Source: Actinobacillus seminis (lineage in GTDB: Bacteria; Pseudomonadota; Gammaproteobacteria; Enterobacterales; Pasteurellaceae). From it: a stretch of DNA of 64,000 nucleotides. The notes beneath the pieces are model-generated. The model worked only from the letters and a program-made list of their open reading frames with translations. It was not told where the DNA came from and ran no database searches. The stretch is taken from assembly GCF_002263215.1 (NCBI RefSeq), contig NZ_NLFK01000004.1, positions 124,001 through 188,000 of the forward strand, in the 5' to 3' direction. How positions within the stretch are numbered: position 1 is the first letter of the stretch; each line of letters opens with the position of its first letter. Both the position numbers and the translations under genes were made by a program. Shown here one piece after another: positions 61,891-64,000 of this stretch.

Positions 61891-63209
61891 ATGAATATCG
61901 AACAATTAAAACGAGACTATCCATTAATAAATCATCTCGTTAATTTAGAAGAGGTTACATGGTTTAATCAGAAAAGTACCACACTGGTTGAAGGGCTACC
62001 TCATGTAGGACTAACAGAAAAAGACGTAAAAGATGCGGCAATGCGGCTTACAAGATTCGCTCCCTATTTTTGCAAAGTTTTTCCTGAAACTCAAAAGACA
62101 AATGGAATTTTAGAATCGGAAGTTATCGGAATTCCGGCGATGAAAAGAGCGCTGGAACAACGTTATAAACAAAAAATTCAGGGAAATCTTTTATTAAAAA
62201 AAGATAGTCATTTGCCTATATCCGGTTCAATTAAAGCAAGAGGTGGAATATATGAAGTGTTAGCTCATGCAGAAAAATTAGCAATGACGCATGGATTACT
62301 TATGGAGCAAGATGATTACAGTAAATTGCATACTCCTGAATTTAAAAAATTCTTTAGCCGGTATAGCATTGCAGTAGGTTCTACCGGCAATTTGGGATTA
62401 TCTATTGGCATTATGAGTGCAAAACTGGGATTTAATGTTAGCGTGCATATGTCTGCAGATGCAAGAGAATGGAAAAAACAAAAGTTACGTTTGCATGGTG
62501 TGAATGTTGTGGAATATGAACAAGATTATGGGGTAGCTGTGGCTCAAGGACGTAAAGCGGCAGAATCCGATCCAAATTGTTTTTTATTGATGATGAAAAT
62601 TCAAAAACACTATTTTTAGGTTACTCCGTTGCAGGAGAGCGTTTAAAACAACAATTTCAACAACAGGGAATTCCGGTGGATAAAGATCATCCTTTATTTG
62701 TCTATTTGCCTTGTGGCGTGGGTGGCGGTCCTGGTGGTGTTGCATTTGGGCTTAAGCTCGCATTTGGTGATCATGTACATTGTATTTTTGCCGAACCTAC
62801 ACATTCGCCTTGTATGTTACTTGGGGTGTATACAGGATTACATGACAATATTTCTGTTCAAGATATTGGTTTAGATAATATTACTGCTGCAGATGGCTTG
62901 GCTGTCGGACGAGCTTCCGGATTTGTCGGTAAAGCGATGGAACGATTACTTGATGGTTTTTATACTATAGATGATCAAGAACTTTATGACTTGCTTAGAT
63001 TATTAGATAAAACTGAACAAGTTCAATTGGAACCTTCCGCTTTAGCTGGTATGGTAGGAGCTATTCGCATTTGTGATAATACTTATTTTAATAAATTAAA
63101 TTTATCAAATGACCGGTTAGAAAATGCGACTCATTTGGTATGGGCAACTGGTGGTGGCATGGTTCCTAAAGATGAAATGCAAAAATATTTATCTCTAGGA
63201 AGGGTTTAG
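61891..63209 (+). pseudogene. dsdA: D-serine ammonia-lyase, frameshifted
   Basis: PLP enzyme that turns D-serine into pyruvate and ammonia; about 440 codons, E. coli 442. N part with the PLP-lysine motif [23 protein letters not shown] near residue 110 and [19 protein letters not shown] near 165. The frame breaks in the T6 run at 62580-62585; T7 would give [24 protein letters not shown], restoring a complete enzyme. The C part has [20 protein letters not shown] and [12 protein letters not shown]. Start ATG 61891 follows AGAGAGG. If real, the lesion removes D-serine degradation while dsdX stays intact. Confidence 0.93.
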
Positions 63210-63220
63210 AAAAATAAAGG

Positions 63221-63259
63221 AAAAGTGCGGTCAAAAATGATTGATTTAACCGCACTTTT
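63221..63259. terminator. Bidirectional uptake-signal terminator between dsdA and dusA
   Basis: AAAAGTGCGGT (63221-63231) and ACCGCACTTTT (63249-63259) form an 11-bp stem with a 17-base loop between convergent genes, with T runs on both strands. Confidence 0.7.
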
Positions 63260-63269
63260 GTTTTACCAA

Positions 63270-64000
63270 TCAATTTTCTTCGACAAATCCCAATGCGGTT
63301 TCCACTACTTCGACGCCGGCGCCGGGGCGATAGGCATTTTCACTTAAATAGCGGCGCCATTGGCGAGCACCTTTGCAATGTTGGAATGCGCCGAGCATAT
63401 GGCGGACAATATGATTTAAATGTACACCTTGTGCGCGTTGTTGTTCGATGTAAGGCAACATTCGGCGCACTGCTTGGTGAGGTGTGATGACCGGCAAACT
63501 CGGCTCAAACAGTGCTTGGTCAATATAACCCAATAGACTTGGGTTTTGATAAGCTTCACGCCCTACCATGACACCGTCCACATGTTGGAGATGTCGTTTA
63601 ATTTCTTCTAGGGTTTTAATGCCCCCGTTGATGCTGAGCCGCAATGTAGGAAAATCCCGTTTGAGTTGATAGACCCTTGCATAATCGAGCGGCGGGATTT
63701 CGCGGTTTTCTTTTGGGCTTAAGCCAGAGAGCCACGCTTTGCGAGCGTGAATAATTAATTCTTGGCAGCCGGCTTGCCGTACTTTTCCCACAAATTCACA
63801 AAGAAAGTCATAACTGTCTAAATCATCAATGCCGATGCGGGTTTTGATCGTTACGGGAATATCGACTGCACGTTGCATTTGCGCTACACATTGCGCCACT
63901 AAATCGGCTTTTGCCATTAAACAGGCGCCAAACATACCATTTTGCACACGATCCGACGGGCAGCCGACGTTGAGGTTAATTTCTTGATAGCCACGTTGTT
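63270..64000 (-). CDS. dusA: tRNA-dihydrouridine(20/20a) synthase, 5' end beyond the window
   Basis: FMN- and NADPH-dependent reduction of uridines in the tRNA D-loop. The frame is open to the window edge, so the N-terminus is missing. The DusA signature [23 protein letters not shown], with the catalytic Cys in GACL, is at the edge; then [66 protein letters not shown] and the C-terminal helical domain with [24 protein letters not shown]. Confidence 0.95.
   Translation of the reverse strand, partial: QRGYQEINLNVGCPSDRVQNGMFGACLMAKADLVAQCVAQMQRAVDIPVTIKTRIGIDDLDSYDFLCEFVGKVRQAGCQELIIHARKAWLSGLSPKENREIPPLDYARVYQLKRDFPTLRLSINGGIKTLEEIKRHLQHVDGVMVGREAYQNPSLLGYIDQALFEPSLPVITPHQAVRRMLPYIEQQRAQGVHLNHIVRHMLGAFQHCKGARQWRRYLSENAYRPGAGVEVVETALGFVEEN

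Overview
The window is chromosomal DNA from a gammaproteobacterium of the family Pasteurellaceae. The 9-mer AAGTGCGGT and its complement ACCGCACTT occur many times, often as inverted pairs behind genes. This is the Haemophilus-type DNA uptake signal, so the source belongs to the Haemophilus/Pasteurella/Aggregatibacter branch rather than the Actinobacillus pleuropneumoniae branch. Gene content agrees: yiaKLMNO-type sugar-acid operon with a YiaJ regulator, artPIQM, torYZ, tatABC behind ubiE-ubiJ-ubiB, hktE-like catalase, and IS1016 remnants. The species cannot be named from sequence alone.

Layout. 1-3.0 kb: end of pfkA, then a broken inositol-monophosphatase-family gene and a broken organophosphate antiporter. 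3.2-11.7 kb: a minus-strand catabolic operon for 2,3-diketo-L-gulonate (YiaK reductase, YiaL, TRAP transporter YiaMNO, sugar kinase, UlaE, UlaF) with the divergent IclR regulator yiaJ; the expected 3-keto-L-gulonate-6-phosphate decarboxylase is absent. 11.8-15.4 kb: tktA and rimO. 15.4-18.1 kb: catalase flanked by a miniature IS1016 derivative and an IS3-type remnant. 18.0-26.8 kb: mltF with a small basic protein behind it, perM, arsC-like, arfA, a hypothetical, an LTA-synthase-like envelope phosphotransferase, and the Art amino-acid ABC transporter. 27.3-31.5 kb: TorY-TorZ-TorD S/N-oxide respiration. 31.6-45.2 kb: mostly housekeeping (gmhA, mfd, hemB, tatCBA, ubiB, ubiJ, ubiE, rraA, menA) plus a DASS dicarboxylate transporter.

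45.3-50.4 kb: trmO, a frameshifted CitMHS-type citrate transporter behind a perfect CRP site, transposon scars, udp, and the asnC/asnA pair. 50.6-53.1 kb: a collapsed capsule locus in which a beheaded acetyltransferase, half an IS1016 and a frameshifted, truncated KpsC/HcsA-like Kdo transferase lie end to end. 53.5-57.8 kb: a CRP-linked operon of sodium-solute symporter (frameshifted), type I sulfatase and its anaerobic formylglycine-generating radical SAM enzyme. 57.9-63.2 kb: gltS-like carrier and the D-serine locus dsdC/dsdX/dsdA with dsdA frameshifted. The window ends in dusA.

The strongest overall pattern is that every broken reading frame (IMPase-like, organophosphate transporter, citrate transporter, kpsC, acetyltransferase, sodium symporter, dsdA) lies in accessory uptake, catabolic or surface genes, while the long housekeeping genes are intact. 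This suggests ongoing loss of nutrient-scavenging and capsule functions, although several lesions sit in homopolymers and could be sequencing errors or reversible slippage.
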